Shown: positions 43,137 to 52,938, counted from the stretch's first letter. The stretch is 64,000 nt of DNA from Ruminococcus sp. (GCF_017549005.1 NZ_JAFYYT010000002.1:62001-126000); one strand, 5' to 3'. Notes: generated from the sequence alone by a model not told the origin. A program made the numbers and translations.

Positions 43137-44939
43137 TTGGCTAACGATAAGATCAGAAACTTTTGTATCATAGCGCATATAGATCACGGCAAGTCCACAC
43201 TTGCCGACCGTATCCTTGAAAAGACCGAAACAGTCGCTATCCGTGACATGGAGGATCAGCTCCTTGACAATATGGACATCGAGCGAGAGAGAGGAATAAC
43301 CATAAAAGCCCGTGCAGTCCGCCTGAAGTATACGGCACAGGACGGTGAGGACTATATCTTCAACCTCATAGACACTCCGGGTCACGTTGACTTCAACTAT
43401 GAGGTATCCCGTTCACTTGCAGCCTGCGAGGGAGCTATACTTGTAGTTGACGCTTCGCAGGGAATCGAGGCTCAGACCCTTGCAAACACCTACCTCGCCA
43501 TCGAGCATGACCTTGAGGTGGTTCCTGTTGTGAACAAGATAGATCTCCCATCGGCAGACCCTGAGAGAGTTTGCAGCGAGGTGGAGAACGTAATAGGCAT
43601 ACCTGCAATGGACGCTCCCCGTATTTCGGCTAAAATGGGCACTAATATCGAGGCAGTCCTCGAAAAGATCGTCACTGATATCCCTGCACCTCAGGGTGAT
43701 CCCGAAAAGCCACTGAAAGCTCTTATTTTCGACAGCTATTACGACTCATACAAGGGCGTTATCATCTATGTCCGCGTAAAAGAGGGAAGAGTAAAGGTCG
43801 GCGACAATATCCGCCTCATGGCTACGGGAGCTGTTTTCAATGTAGTTGAGGCAGGCTTTATGGACGCATCGAACCTTGTGAACAGCGGCAGCCTTGAAGC
43901 AGGAGAAGTTGGCTATATTGCAGCTTCTATCAAGAGCATAGGCGATACTCGCGTGGGCGATACGGTAACAAACGACGAATGCCCCTGTGATGAGCCGCTC
44001 CCCGGCTACCGCAAGGTAAATCCAATGGTATTCTCGGGTATATACCCTGCCGACGGAGCTAAATACGGCGATCTCCGCGACGCACTGGAAAAGCTCCAGC
44101 TCAATGACGCTTCGCTCTCATTCGAGCCCGAGACATCTATAGCTCTCGGATTCGGTTTCCGCTGCGGCTTTCTCGGACTTCTCCACATGGAGATAATACA
44201 GGAGAGACTGGAGCGCGAATACAACCTCGATCTTATCACAACTGCTCCCTCGGTCATATACAAGGTCACTATGACCAACGGCGAAGTGCAGTATATCGAC
44301 AATCCTACCAACTACCCCGACCCTGCCCTCATTCAGACTGCCGAGGAGCCTATGGTCAAAGCGAGCATTCTTTCGCCCTCGGACTATGTCGGCAATATCA
44401 TGGAGCTCTGTCAGGACAGGCGCGGCGTTTTCAAGGATATGAAGTATCTCGACGATACCCGTGTTGAGCTTCATTACGAGCTTCCGCTGAACGAGATAGT
44501 ATACGACTTCTTTGACGTGCTGAAATCCCGTACAAAGGGCTATGCGTCCTTTGATTACGAAATGATGGGCTATGTTCCCAGCAAGCTCGTCAAGCTTGAT
44601 ATACTCCTCAACGGCGAAGTCGTTGACGCTCTGAGCTTCATAATCCATACTGACAAAGCCTATGCAAGAGCACGCAAGATAGCGGAAAAGCTCAAGGATA
44701 ACATTCCGCGTCAGCTCTTCGAGGTGCCGATACAGGCAGCCATAGGCGGAAAGATAATCGCACGTGAGACCGTTAAGGCAATGCGTAAGGACGTACTTGC
44801 AAAGTGCTACGGCGGTGATATAACCCGAAAGAAGAAGCTGCTCGAAAAGCAGAAGGAAGGCAAGAAGCGTATGCGCCAGCTCGGTACCGTAGAGGTCCCG
44901 CAGGAGGCGTTCATGAGCGTTCTCAAGCTTGACAGCTGA
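43137..44939 (+). CDS. lepA: Elongation factor 4 (LepA), TTG start
   Basis: Ribosome-back-translocating GTPase, 600 residues, the standard size. G1 is AHIDHGKST, followed by RERGITIKA (switch I), DTPGHVDF (G3) and [10 protein letters not shown] (G4). The LepA-specific C-terminal domain ends [20 protein letters not shown] and [13 protein letters not shown] at 43137 is chosen: AGAGGT lies six bases upstream and the resulting start ([16 protein letters not shown]) fits the family; the TTG at 43119 would place the ribosome binding site inside the gene. Confidence 0.96.
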   Translation: MANDKIRNFCIIAHIDHGKSTLADRILEKTETVAIRDMEDQLLDNMDIERERGITIKARAVRLKYTAQDGEDYIFNLIDTPGHVDFNYEVSRSLAACEGAILVVDASQGIEAQTLANTYLAIEHDLEVVPVVNKIDLPSADPERVCSEVENVIGIPAMDAPRISAKMGTNIEAVLEKIVTDIPAPQGDPEKPLKALIFDSYYDSYKGVIIYVRVKEGRVKVGDNIRLMATGAVFNVVEAGFMDASNLVNSGSLEAGEVGYIAASIKSIGDTRVGDTVTNDECPCDEPLPGYRKVNPMVFSGIYPADGAKYGDLRDALEKLQLNDASLSFEPETSIALGFGFRCGFLGLLHMEIIQERLEREYNLDLITTAPSVIYKVTMTNGEVQYIDNPTNYPDPALIQTAEEPMVKASILSPSDYVGNIMELCQDRRGVFKDMKYLDDTRVELHYELPLNEIVYDFFDVLKSRTKGYASFDYEMMGYVPSKLVKLDILLNGEVVDALSFIIHTDKAYARARKIAEKLKDNIPRQLFEVPIQAAIGGKIIARETVKAMRKDVLAKCYGGDITRKKKLLEKQKEGKKRMRQLGTVEVPQEAFMSVLKLDS

Positions 44940-44952
44940 TAACGGAGGTCTT

Positions 44953-45378
44953 ATGATAAACTACATCATTCTCGGAATACTTGCGGCAATATTTCTTTTA
45001 AGCGTAATCACAGTGGTCACTGAATACTTTCTGCCGAAGAATTCGGGTGCAGGACGGCTGTTCCGCGCAGTCAGGATAAGGCTTCGGGAGAAGTCACGTA
45101 CAAGCTTCTGCGTGACCGCGATAGTCCTGCTCATATTCGGACTGGTTGTGCATGATAACTTCAGAATGCTTTTTGCGGCTCTGGGGATAATGCTCCTCAC
45201 GCTGGCGGTGCTTCACCCCGAGGACTTCCTCAGTATCTTCCGCCACCGCAGAAAGGCTTCAAAGAAGAAGCGCCTGGGACTTACTCCGAAGCTTGCGGGG
45301 AATGCGCCTGTGGCAAGGCTTGCAAAGGAGCTCGAGCCCATTGAGGCTGAAGCTGAAACAGTGAAAGGAAATGAATGA
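44953..45378 (+). CDS. Hypothetical membrane protein
   Basis: A 141-residue protein not recognised as a named family. Membrane segments lie at about 2-24 and as a pair at about 52-92; the C-terminal 45 residues are basic and then acidic (RRKASKKKRLG, EPIEAEAETVKGNE). The ATG at 44953 has GGAGG upstream. It follows lepA by 13 bases and overlaps the next gene by 4, so it belongs to the lepA-hemW operon. Confidence 0.75.
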   Translation: MINYIILGILAAIFLLSVITVVTEYFLPKNSGAGRLFRAVRIRLREKSRTSFCVTAIVLLIFGLVVHDNFRMLFAALGIMLLTLAVLHPEDFLSIFRHRRKASKKKRLGLTPKLAGNAPVARLAKELEPIEAEAETVKGNE

Positions 45379-45719
45379 CGATGAGCATATATACCTGTCC
45401 GCATTGCGGCGAAAAGACCTTTACTCCAATAAAAAAGGCAGTATCGGGAACTATGAAATCAAAGGGCAAGCCCTGCCCGAAGTGCGGAAAGCTCTGCGTG
45501 AACGGCAAGGGTGCAACCATATTTGAAGCTGTCCTCTATCTGGTGGGATTTGCGTTTATAATATACGTATATCTCCACGGTCTTGACAACGTATGGATGT
45601 ATACTCATGAAGTGCCTATAGTTATCGGGATAATCGCTCTGATGTTCGTGATACCGAAGATAGTGAACGCATTCTGCTTCAGGATGGTGCAGTCCATCCG
45701 GCTTGACGCATACAAATGA
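45375..45719 (+). CDS. Zinc-ribbon membrane protein of unknown function
   Basis: A 114-residue protein with an N-terminal zinc ribbon, CPHC near residue 8 and CPKC near residue 34, then two membrane segments at about 50-67 and 80-97. The first ATG overlaps the preceding stop (ATGA); a second Met two codons later is also possible. Its stop overlaps the hemW start. No specific function is suggested. Confidence 0.75.
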   Translation: MTMSIYTCPHCGEKTFTPIKKAVSGTMKSKGKPCPKCGKLCVNGKGATIFEAVLYLVGFAFIIYVYLHGLDNVWMYTHEVPIVIGIIALMFVIPKIVNAFCFRMVQSIRLDAYK

Positions 45720-46810
45720 GAGACCTTGGTATTTACGTTCATGTGCCTTTCTGCGGAAGAAAGTGCGGTTACTGCGATTTTTACTCGGTAAAGTGGACAA
45801 AACAGGCGGCCGTGGACTATACAGCCGCAGTTTTACGCAATATAAGGCATTACTCGGAGCCTGACCGCATGGTAGATACGGTCTATTTCGGCGGCGGTAC
45901 GCCGTCGCTGCTGACTTCAAAGCAGATAGGCGACATACTCGGCGTGATAAGGAGAAGCTTCACCCTTGACAGTCAGGCCGAGATAACTATCGAAGCCAAC
46001 CCGTGTACTCTCAGCTCGGAAAAGCTTTCGGAGCTCCGGAATACAGGCATAAACCGCCTTTCCATAGGCGTTCAGTCCATGATAGACAGTGAGCTGAAAA
46101 TACTGGGGCGGGTCCACAGCTCCGAAAGGGCAGTGCAGGCAGTTCTTGACGCGCAGAGTGCAGGCTTTGACAATATCTCCTGTGACCTGATGATAGCCCT
46201 GCCGGGACAGGATATCGAAAGTCTGCGGTATTCCGCGGAAAAGCTGGCAGATTTGCCAATACAGCATATTTCGGCGTACATTCTCAAGACCGAGGAGGGT
46301 ACGCCTTTTGACTGCGACGATATAAAGCGCAGGCTTCCCGACGAGGACGGTACGGCGGAGCTTTATCTCGAAATGGTACGGCTTCTTGAGGAGCGCGGCT
46401 TTATGCAGTACGAGGTGTCGAATTTTGCAAAGAAGGGCTATGAGAGCCGCCACAACTGCCGCTACTGGAAATGCGGTGACTACCTCGGCATAGGTCCTGC
46501 GGCGCACTCCTGTCACAACGGCAGGCGTTTCGCCGTGGAGCGCGATATTACGGGATTTATCAGCAGCGAGACGCAGCAGGTCACAGTTACGGACGAAAGC
46601 CCCTGTGGCTTTGAGGAGTTCGCAATGCTACGTCTCAGGCTGAAAGAGGGACTGCGGCTGAGCGATACGGGTGAGCACAGAGCGGACATCGAAAGGAAGC
46701 TGCCGCCGCTTATCAGTGACGGCTACGCCGAAAGTGACGGTGAGCGCATATGGCTCACGCCAAAGGGCTTTCTCATGTCGAACTCGGTCATTGAATATCT
46801 TGTATTTTAG
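45716..46810 (+). CDS. hemW: Radical SAM heme chaperone HemW
   Basis: Oxygen-independent coproporphyrinogen oxidase-like protein, 364 residues, now understood in other bacteria as a heme-delivery chaperone. It opens GIYVHVPFCGRKCGYCDFYS with the CxxxCxxC cluster motif and continues YFGGGTPSLL, NRLSIGVQSM and YEVSNFAKKGYESRHN. The cysteine after CDFYS found in true HemN is absent, which supports HemW. Position after lepA matches B. subtilis. The start overlaps the preceding stop by 4 bases (ATGA). Confidence 0.93.
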   Translation: MRDLGIYVHVPFCGRKCGYCDFYSVKWTKQAAVDYTAAVLRNIRHYSEPDRMVDTVYFGGGTPSLLTSKQIGDILGVIRRSFTLDSQAEITIEANPCTLSSEKLSELRNTGINRLSIGVQSMIDSELKILGRVHSSERAVQAVLDAQSAGFDNISCDLMIALPGQDIESLRYSAEKLADLPIQHISAYILKTEEGTPFDCDDIKRRLPDEDGTAELYLEMVRLLEERGFMQYEVSNFAKKGYESRHNCRYWKCGDYLGIGPAAHSCHNGRRFAVERDITGFISSETQQVTVTDESPCGFEEFAMLRLRLKEGLRLSDTGEHRADIERKLPPLISDGYAESDGERIWLTPKGFLMSNSVIEYLVF

Positions 46811-46862
46811 CCATAGGTTTTGCAGGGGCGCCCGATGGGCGTTTTTACGGTATTATTACAAA

Positions 46863-46900
46863 CAAAGCAGCAAGGTTGCACACCTTGCTGCTTTGTTTTT
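46863..46900. terminator. Bidirectional terminator after hemW
   Basis: Perfect 14-bp stem (CAAAGCAGCAAGGT and complement) with a 5-base loop, followed by TTTTT on the plus strand and a T-rich stretch on the minus strand. It separates two convergent genes. Confidence 0.9.
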
Positions 46901-47816
46901 ATTTTACCTCTGACAAAGACTTTATTATCCTGTCAAACAACGGGAAGTCCTTGTCGTATGTCTTCTGTAATTTCTCGTTCACGCCGTTTATGGGATTAAC
47001 GGGATTGCGTATGGCGAGGAACATATCAGCTGTTACGCTTTCGGGATCGATACCGAGCTCCTCTGCGAAATTTGTGTCCTTGAGGTAGTAGAAATAGTCC
47101 TTTACATGAGGATCGTCGGGATAGAGCGTACTGAGGTCAACAAGGTCGTCCTTCGGGACCATAAGGTCCTTGACAGTGAGATCGTTGCCTATTATAATGA
47201 CCTGTTCCGTACCGCCGAGCATAGCGGAGATCTTTCCTGTTACTCCGTTATTGTAGTTCCTGTACTCGTCAGTGGAATAGGGGATATAGTACACAGATAC
47301 GAGAATCTTGCCGTTGCCGTTGCAGTCATCACCGAACTGTGTGAAGTACTCATCTATATTAGTGGCAAGTCCCACATCGTTATTTTCGCATAGCATGAGG
47401 ATAGCCGAGTCAGGACGGGGAGTTTTTATCAGATCGACAATGAGAAAGGTCATCATGACAGCGAAAAACGTTCCGAGACCAAGCCACCACTTGTTATGGT
47501 AGAAGAAGTTGCTTATCTTTTTACCGAAAGTGAGCTTTATCTCCTCTTCCTTTTCTTCGTGGATAGTAGCTTCTTCCTCCTCGATAATGCCCTGTTTCAT
47601 ACGCATTAGCTCGATCTTCTCATCGTGTATCTTTTTATCGTAGGCTTCCTGACGTTTCTTTTCGAGCTGAGCTTTTCTTTGCTCGACTTCAAGCTGCTGA
47701 CGGGCAGTTTCCTCCTCGCGCTGCTTTTTGATATCCTTTCTGCTTTTCAGCAGACTTGTATTGATATCGAGCTTTTCATCGTTATCGTCAGGTCTTTTAG
47801 TATCTTTATTACTCAT
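46899..47816 (-). CDS. Hypothetical single-pass membrane protein with N-terminal coiled coil
   Basis: A 305-residue protein not recognised as a named family. Residues 1-110 are highly charged and predicted coiled coil (RQQLEVEQRKAQLEKKRQEA); a membrane segment lies at about 108-130 (WWLGLGTFFAVMMTFLIVDL); the remaining 175 residues would be extracellular and hold a compact alpha/beta-looking domain (SAILMLCENNDVGLATN, QVIIIGNDLTVKDLMV). AAGGA precedes the ATG. It lies downstream of lysS but behind a terminator. Confidence 0.7.
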   Translation of the reverse strand: MSNKDTKRPDDNDEKLDINTSLLKSRKDIKKQREEETARQQLEVEQRKAQLEKKRQEAYDKKIHDEKIELMRMKQGIIEEEEATIHEEKEEEIKLTFGKKISNFFYHNKWWLGLGTFFAVMMTFLIVDLIKTPRPDSAILMLCENNDVGLATNIDEYFTQFGDDCNGNGKILVSVYYIPYSTDEYRNYNNGVTGKISAMLGGTEQVIIIGNDLTVKDLMVPKDDLVDLSTLYPDDPHVKDYFYYLKDTNFAEELGIDPESVTADMFLAIRNPVNPINGVNEKLQKTYDKDFPLFDRIIKSLSEVK

Positions 47817-47835
47817 AATATATCCTTAATGATAA

Positions 47836-47856
47836 CGGGCGGCAGTCAGCCGCCCG
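47836..47856 (-). terminator. Terminator of the greA-lysS operon
   Basis: Stem CGGGCGGC/GCCGCCCG with a 5-base loop, 14 bases after the lysS stop. The same GGGCGG...CCGCCC design recurs at 50243-50261 and 54983-55000. Confidence 0.75.
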
Positions 47857-47869
47857 AATGGTTTGTTAT

Positions 47870-49453
47870 TCACTGGTTAAGGCTCTTGAGAGTCGGGAAG
47901 AGAAGAACGTCTCTGATAGAAGAGCTGTTTGTGAGAAGCATTACCAGACGGTCGATACCGTAGCCGATACCGCCCGTAGGAGGCATACCGATTTCGAGAG
48001 CATTGAGGAAGTCCTCATCTGTGCGGTTTGCTTCTTCGTCACCCTGACTGAGAGCTTCTTCCTGTGCCTTGAAGCGCTCGCGCTGGTCGATAGGATCGTT
48101 CAGCTCGGAGTAAGCGTTGCACATTTCCCTTCCTGTGATGAAGAGCTCGAAACGCTCAACATACTCGGGAGCGTCGGGCTTTTTCTTTGTAAGAGGAGAA
48201 ATCTCTATCGGGTGATCCATAATGAATGTAGGCTGAATGAGGTGTTCCTCAACGAAAGCCTCGAAGAAGAGGTTGAGGATATCACCGCGCTTGTGGCGGC
48301 TCTCGTACTCTACGCCCTTTTCGTCAGCTATCTTACGTGCTTCCTCGAGAGTCTTTATCTCATTGAAGTCAACGCCCGAATACTTCTTGACAGCGTCGAT
48401 CATAGTAAGGCGCTCGAAAGGCTTGCCGAGGTCTATCATGTGCTCGCCGTAAGGTACGCAGGTAGTACCGCATACTTCCTGAGCAACGTGACGGAACATA
48501 TTCTCGGTAAGGTCCATCATTCCGTAGTAGTCTGTATAAGCCTGATAGAGCTCCATAAGGGTGAACTCGGGGTTATGACGGGTGTCAACGCCCTCGTTGC
48601 GGAAAACTCTTCCTATTTCGTAAACTCTTTCAAGTCCGCCGACGATAAGTCTCTTGAGGTAGAGCTCAAGGCTGATACGGAGCTTTACGTCCTCATCGAG
48701 TGCATTGTAGTGAGTTTCAAACGGTCTTGCAGCAGCGCCGCCTGCGTTTGATACCAGCATAGGAGTTTCTACCTCCATGAAGCCCTGGTTATCGAGGTAG
48801 CGTCTGATAGAAGCGATTATCCTTGAGCGCTTTACGAAAGTATCCTTGACGTCGGGATTGATAACGAGGTCAAGGTAGCGCTGACGGTATCTTGTGTCAG
48901 TATCCTTGAGACCGTGCCACTTTTCGGGCAGGGGAAGGAGGGACTTTGTGAGGAGGGTAATGCTCTTGGCGTGGATAGATATCTCACCCTTCTTAGTTCT
49001 GAAAACATAGCCCTCGACGCCGATGATATCGCCGATATCCCACTTTTTCTTGAACTCCTTGAAGAGGTCTGCGCCGACGTCGTTTGAGCGGACGTAAACC
49101 TGTATACGGTCGGAAGCGTCGCGGACGTCGATGAAGTTAGCCTTGCCCATATCTCTCCAGCTCATGATACGGCCTGCGATACGGATGATATTCTCGTTGA
49201 GCTTTTCCAGCTCGGCAGCCTTCTTCTCCTCGTCGTCGCCGACAGCAGCGAGAATCTCTGCCTCTTTTGCCTCATACTCCTTCTTGTAGTCGGCAGCGTG
49301 ACCTGTAACGTCGAACTTTGTGATAGTGAACGGGTCGTGACCCAGCTCGCGGAGATCTGCAAGCTTGTCAAGACGGTCCTTCTTGAGTATATTTATATCC
49401 TGAACGGGCTCTTCTTCTGCCTGAACAGGGCTGTTTACCTGATTTTCGCTCAT
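47870..49453 (-). CDS. lysS: Lysyl-tRNA synthetase (class II)
   Basis: Charges tRNA-Lys. The 527 residues comprise an N-terminal OB-fold anticodon-binding domain (IAGRIMSWRDMGKANFIDV) and a class II catalytic core with motif 1 near FMEVETPMLVSNAGGA, motif 2 FRNEGVDTRHNPEFT and motif 3 GIGYGIDRLVML. The acidic first 30 residues are slightly longer than usual. GAAAGGA precedes the ATG. It is 17 bases downstream of greA, a common Firmicutes pair. Confidence 0.97.
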   Translation of the reverse strand: MSENQVNSPVQAEEEPVQDINILKKDRLDKLADLRELGHDPFTITKFDVTGHAADYKKEYEAKEAEILAAVGDDEEKKAAELEKLNENIIRIAGRIMSWRDMGKANFIDVRDASDRIQVYVRSNDVGADLFKEFKKKWDIGDIIGVEGYVFRTKKGEISIHAKSITLLTKSLLPLPEKWHGLKDTDTRYRQRYLDLVINPDVKDTFVKRSRIIASIRRYLDNQGFMEVETPMLVSNAGGAAARPFETHYNALDEDVKLRISLELYLKRLIVGGLERVYEIGRVFRNEGVDTRHNPEFTLMELYQAYTDYYGMMDLTENMFRHVAQEVCGTTCVPYGEHMIDLGKPFERLTMIDAVKKYSGVDFNEIKTLEEARKIADEKGVEYESRHKRGDILNLFFEAFVEEHLIQPTFIMDHPIEISPLTKKKPDAPEYVERFELFITGREMCNAYSELNDPIDQRERFKAQEEALSQGDEEANRTDEDFLNALEIGMPPTGGIGYGIDRLVMLLTNSSSIRDVLLFPTLKSLNQ

Positions 49454-49470
49454 TTCTGATATCCTTTCGA

Positions 49471-49941
49471 TTACTTTGAGATCTCAATGACCTCGAACTT
49501 CAGCTCGCCTGCGGGAGCTTCAACGATGAATGTATCGCCGACTCTTTTCTTCATAGCAGCCTTGCCGATAGGTGACTCGTCCGAGATAAGGCCTTCTCTT
49601 ACGTTAGCGTGGTTTGTACCGACGATAGTAAAGGTCTCGACCTTGCCTGTATCAAGTCTTTTTATAGTGATCTTGGAGCTCATACCGATCTCGTCGACGG
49701 AAATAGCTTCGTCGTCAACGATCTCAGCGTTGTCGATAGTGTACTGAAGTTCCTGGATGTGAGCCTCGAGGATTGCCTGTTCGTTTTTAGCTTCGTCGTA
49801 CTCAGCGTTTTCCGAAAGGTCTCCGTATGAACGAGCGACCTTAAGTCTTTCAGCAACTTCCTTACGTTTATTGATCTTGAGGTCATCGAGCTCAGCGACG
49901 AGCTTTTCGTAGCTTTCTCTGGACATCTTCTTTGTAGCCAT
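49471..49941 (-). CDS. greA: Transcription elongation factor GreA
   Basis: Rescues backtracked RNA polymerase by stimulating transcript cleavage. The 156 residues form the usual N-terminal coiled coil with the acidic tip (ENAEYDEAKNEQ, residues about 42-53) and a C-terminal FKBP-like domain with GTNHANVREGLISDESPIGKA. AAGGAG precedes the ATG. Confidence 0.97.
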   Translation of the reverse strand: MATKKMSRESYEKLVAELDDLKINKRKEVAERLKVARSYGDLSENAEYDEAKNEQAILEAHIQELQYTIDNAEIVDDEAISVDEIGMSSKITIKRLDTGKVETFTIVGTNHANVREGLISDESPIGKAAMKKRVGDTFIVEAPAGELKFEVIEISK

Positions 49942-49986
49942 ATCAATGCACTCCTTAATATTTAATAATAAATAGCATTACATATT

Positions 49987-50015
49987 ATTATACTATATCG
50001 CGCCGAAAAAGTCAA
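49987..50015 (-). promoter_or_regulatory. Promoter of greA-lysS
   Basis: TTGACT and TATAAT with a 17-base spacer on the minus strand, about 45 bases before greA. Confidence 0.85.
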
Positions 50016-50026
50016 GGGCGGAATTT

Positions 50027-50066
50027 AAGCCCTTAGCCTTTAGCCTTTAGCCCTTAGCCATTAGCC
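50027..50066. repeat. Intergenic heptad tandem repeat
   Basis: Five to six copies of the heptamer GCCTTTAG/GCCCTTAG type (minus strand GGCTAAA/GGCTAAG), related to the arrays at 14973 and 18531. The rest of the 49942-50314 gap holds the greA promoter and several small hairpins (AAACGG-TTT-CCGTTT near 50150; GGGCGGAT/ATCCGCCC 50243-50261; GGAACGCC/GGCGTTCC 50281-50302), with no gene. Confidence 0.6.
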
Positions 50067-50242
50067 TGTAGGGGCGAGTTCCGCTCGCCTGTCCCAATGA
50101 TAAAACTTGCTGCAAAAAGTCCACCTGAGGTATATCTTTTGCGATATTAAACGGTTTTCCGTTTAAAAAGTGCTGATTTCGACCCTCTTATAGAGAGCGT
50201 ATCATTTTTCCCTCTTACAGAAGGCGTCGCTGCAAATAATAA

Positions 50243-50302
50243 GGGCGGATAAGATCCGCCCCGGGTGGTATAATAATATCGGAACGCCGAGGGCGGCGTT
50301 CC
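50243..50302 (-). terminator. Tandem hairpins after the S41 protease gene
   Basis: Two GC-rich stems, GGAACGCC/GGCGTTCC (50281-50302) and GGGCGGAT/ATCCGCCC (50243-50261), follow the stop codon. Neither has a strong T-run, so termination is probable rather than certain. Confidence 0.5.
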
Positions 50303-50314
50303 CTGCATATATGC

Positions 50315-51481
50315 TCACTGTATCAGATTATGCGCTATCTCCACAGCCTTATAGTACTGATCGTCCTGTTCCTCGGTCTCGTTTGCGATAGAGAAATCAG
50401 GTGCAAGACCGATACCGTCGTAGCATTTTGACACAGCGGTCTGATACTTTGCAACTGTGAGGACCACAGCTCCGTTTTTGCTGAACTCGGTGGTCTTCTG
50501 CATAACGCCCTTGCCGTAGGTGTTTTCGCCTATGAGGACTGCGTCCGAAAAATCACGGAGAGAAGCCGCAAACAGCTCCGCAGCGCTTGCAGTGTTCTTG
50601 TTTACCAGCACGACCATAGGTATTTCGAGCTTGTTCTCGTCGGAGTAAATGAGTGTCTCGCTGTGACCGTCCTTGTACTCGGCAGTAGCGATAACTCCCT
50701 CGGGCAGCAGCGGATCCACACAGTCAGAGAGGACTTCGATACTTCCTCCTGCGTTGTCGCGGACATCGAAGATAAGCGATTTTGCACCGTTTGAGGTAAG
50801 CCTTTCGAGAGTGTCAACGAACTTCTGCGGAGTATTCTTCTTGAAGCTCTTGACCTTGATATATCCCACATACTCGTCCAGCATTTCACCTGTTACGGAT
50901 TCAACTTCGATCGAGCGGCGGGAGAAAGTGTAGTCCTTGTCGATACCTCCGCGGCGGACAGTCAGCCTTATCTCCGAGCCTTCGGTACCGCGCAGAGCCT
51001 CGACGGACTCGTCAAATCCCTCAGAAAGGACGCTGACGCCGTCGATAAGGGTAATGATATCGCCCGCCCTGATACCTGCGTCAGCAACAGGGGAGTCCTT
51101 CATGATCTCGGCAATGCGGATATAACCGCTTTCGTCCTCGCTGAGAGTAAGTCCGAGACCTATGAGCTGTCCCTGATCCTCGTTCTGCTCCGCAAGGTAC
51201 TCCTCCTCTGTGAGAAATTTGGAGTATTTATCGTCAAGTCCCGAGATATAGCCCTTTAAAATGCCGTCGCTGAGCTTGTTCTCGTCGATGTCGCCGAGGT
51301 AGTTCTCGCGGACATACGAATCGAGAGTTTGCAGCGAGTTGTACTTCTTGCCCTTTTCGTTTACGTCCACTACCGTCTTGTTGAAGCTCTGGAGCGAGAA
51401 AAAGGAGGTAAGTATGAACGTTACCGCAGAAGCGATAGCTATAAGGCTCAAAGCAAGACCGAGACTGATTTTTCTGTTCAT
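50315..51481 (-). CDS. S41 family C-terminal processing protease (CtpA-like)
   Basis: Membrane-anchored extracellular serine protease, 388 residues from the ATG at 51481. One N-terminal membrane segment (about 6-28) is followed by a PDZ domain (LGLTLSEDESGYIRIAEI, GDIITLIDGVSV) and the S41 catalytic core: VGYIKVKSF, DVRDNAGG, the serine in NKNTASAAELFAASL and the lysine in GENTYGKGVMQK. An in-frame TTG at 51502 would start inside the terminator of the upstream gene, so it is not preferred, although no strong ribosome binding site precedes either. Location after the M23 hydrolase and ftsEX matches the classical ftsE-ftsX-M23-ctp order. Confidence 0.92.
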   Translation of the reverse strand: MNRKISLGLALSLIAIASAVTFILTSFFSLQSFNKTVVDVNEKGKKYNSLQTLDSYVRENYLGDIDENKLSDGILKGYISGLDDKYSKFLTEEEYLAEQNEDQGQLIGLGLTLSEDESGYIRIAEIMKDSPVADAGIRAGDIITLIDGVSVLSEGFDESVEALRGTEGSEIRLTVRRGGIDKDYTFSRRSIEVESVTGEMLDEYVGYIKVKSFKKNTPQKFVDTLERLTSNGAKSLIFDVRDNAGGSIEVLSDCVDPLLPEGVIATAEYKDGHSETLIYSDENKLEIPMVVLVNKNTASAAELFAASLRDFSDAVLIGENTYGKGVMQKTTEFSKNGAVVLTVAKYQTAVSKCYDGIGLAPDFSIANETEEQDDQYYKAVEIAHNLIQ

Positions 51482-51508
51482 ATTATCATCGCTTTCTGAC
51501 AAAAATTC

Positions 51509-51529
51509 GGGCAGTTGCTTGAACTGCCC
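51509..51529 (-). terminator. Terminator between the M23 hydrolase and S41 protease genes
   Basis: Stem GGGCAGTT/AACTGCCC with a 5-base loop and GAATTTTTG following on the minus strand. The weak T-run may allow read-through into the protease gene. Confidence 0.75.
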
Positions 51530-51570
51530 TTATTTGTGGTATGTTATTGTTTATACGCAGGAGCCCGTTA

Positions 51571-52938
51571 TCAATACGGACTTACATAACCCATAGGGTC
51601 TACGCGTGAGCCGCCTACACGCACCTCGAAGTGGAGGTGAGGACCTGTTGACCAGCCTGTTGTACCTATATAACCTATAACAGTGCCCTGTTCAACGTAC
51701 TGGCCTACTGAAACGCAGGCACTCTGAAGATGTGCATAAACAGTGGAGTATGTACCGTCGTGTGATATGATAACGTGGTTGCCGTAGTTCCCACAGCCGC
51801 CGCAGGGACAATAGCCGTCCTTAGCGTAGTCGCACGGACAGGAATTATATACCGTAATAACGGTTCCGGATCTTGAAGCAACTGCCGCGCCGCCGTGGAT
51901 ACCTGCGTCACCGACGTCGATACCGCCGTGGAAGCCCCCCCATCTCGAACCGTAATAGCTGGAGATGTAGCTGAATCCGGGTGCGGGCCATGCAAAGCCC
52001 GAAGCTCCAGCAGAAACGGGTACATATGAAGGCTGGTTTGAGTAATCATAGTTCTGGATAGCCTGAGCTCTCTGAGCTGCAAGGCGAGCCTGTTCTTCCT
52101 GATAGCGTCTTTCTGCCTCAGCAGCCTGACGTGCGATCTCAGCCTGTATCTGAGCGTCGAATTCCGCGTCTATTGCTGCGAGCTCGTCCTGATTGTCTCT
52201 TATCCTCTGCTGTTCGGCAGCGATACGGTCGATCTCAGCCTGAGTCTTCAACATCTGCTCATTGAGGACTTCCATTTCAGCTTTTTTCTCTTCCTTACGC
52301 TTTTCCTGCTCTTCCATTTTCATCTGGAGGGTGAGCTTTTCGGATTCCTGGTTCTTCTTGGACTGCTCCATTTCGTCGATATCAGCGAGGATATCGTTTA
52401 TGAGCTGCTCGTCATATGAAGCGATGCGGTTTACCATTTCAACTCTCGATATCATATCGTAGAAGCTGGAGGTACCTACAACTACGGAAGCAAGGTTTTC
52501 GTTGCCCGAGATGTACATATTGCAGAGGCGCTGCTTGAAGATCTCAACGTTATGGTTGATCTCCTCCTCCTGATTTGCGATAGAGTTTTCCAGCATTTCG
52601 ATGTTGAACTTAGCTGTGTCGATATCGGCGTTGATACTGTCGATCTCCTGATTGAGGAGATTGATGTTCTCATGTATCTTGTCGATCTGATCCATAAGGA
52701 TAGCCTGATACTGCTGCTCCTCAGCCTTATTGCCCTCGAGGGCATCAAGCTGTCCCTGGAGCTCGGCTATCTTTGCCTTGTTATTGTTTATTTCCTCCTG
52801 CATTTCCGCGATAGTCAGCGCAGAAGCCTTTTTTTCGTTTCTGCCCTGCATTGACGGATAAGCTGCAAGAAGGGATACGGATAAAGCAGATGAGATAACA
52901 AAGGATACTCCCTTTTTGAATATACTGAGTTTTTTCAT
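51571..52938 (-). CDS. Coiled-coil M23 peptidoglycan hydrolase (EnvC/PcsB-like)
   Basis: Secreted division hydrolase or hydrolase activator of 455 residues. Signal peptide (MKKLSIFKKGVSFVISSALS...), a long coiled coil (about 40-285, Gln/Glu/Lys-rich), then an M23 LytM domain with metal ligands in FHGGIDVGD and HLHFEV. A cysteine-rich insert CPCDYAKDGYCPCGGC within the domain is unusual. Coiled-coil M23 proteins of this design are controlled by FtsEX, whose genes are immediately upstream. The ATG at 52938 is chosen; a strong AAAGGAG lies about 55 bases upstream with an inverted repeat between. Confidence 0.92.
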   Translation of the reverse strand: MKKLSIFKKGVSFVISSALSVSLLAAYPSMQGRNEKKASALTIAEMQEEINNNKAKIAELQGQLDALEGNKAEEQQYQAILMDQIDKIHENINLLNQEIDSINADIDTAKFNIEMLENSIANQEEEINHNVEIFKQRLCNMYISGNENLASVVVGTSSFYDMISRVEMVNRIASYDEQLINDILADIDEMEQSKKNQESEKLTLQMKMEEQEKRKEEKKAEMEVLNEQMLKTQAEIDRIAAEQQRIRDNQDELAAIDAEFDAQIQAEIARQAAEAERRYQEEQARLAAQRAQAIQNYDYSNQPSYVPVSAGASGFAWPAPGFSYISSYYGSRWGGFHGGIDVGDAGIHGGAAVASRSGTVITVYNSCPCDYAKDGYCPCGGCGNYGNHVIISHDGTYSTVYAHLQSACVSVGQYVEQGTVIGYIGTTGWSTGPHLHFEVRVGGSRVDPMGYVSPY

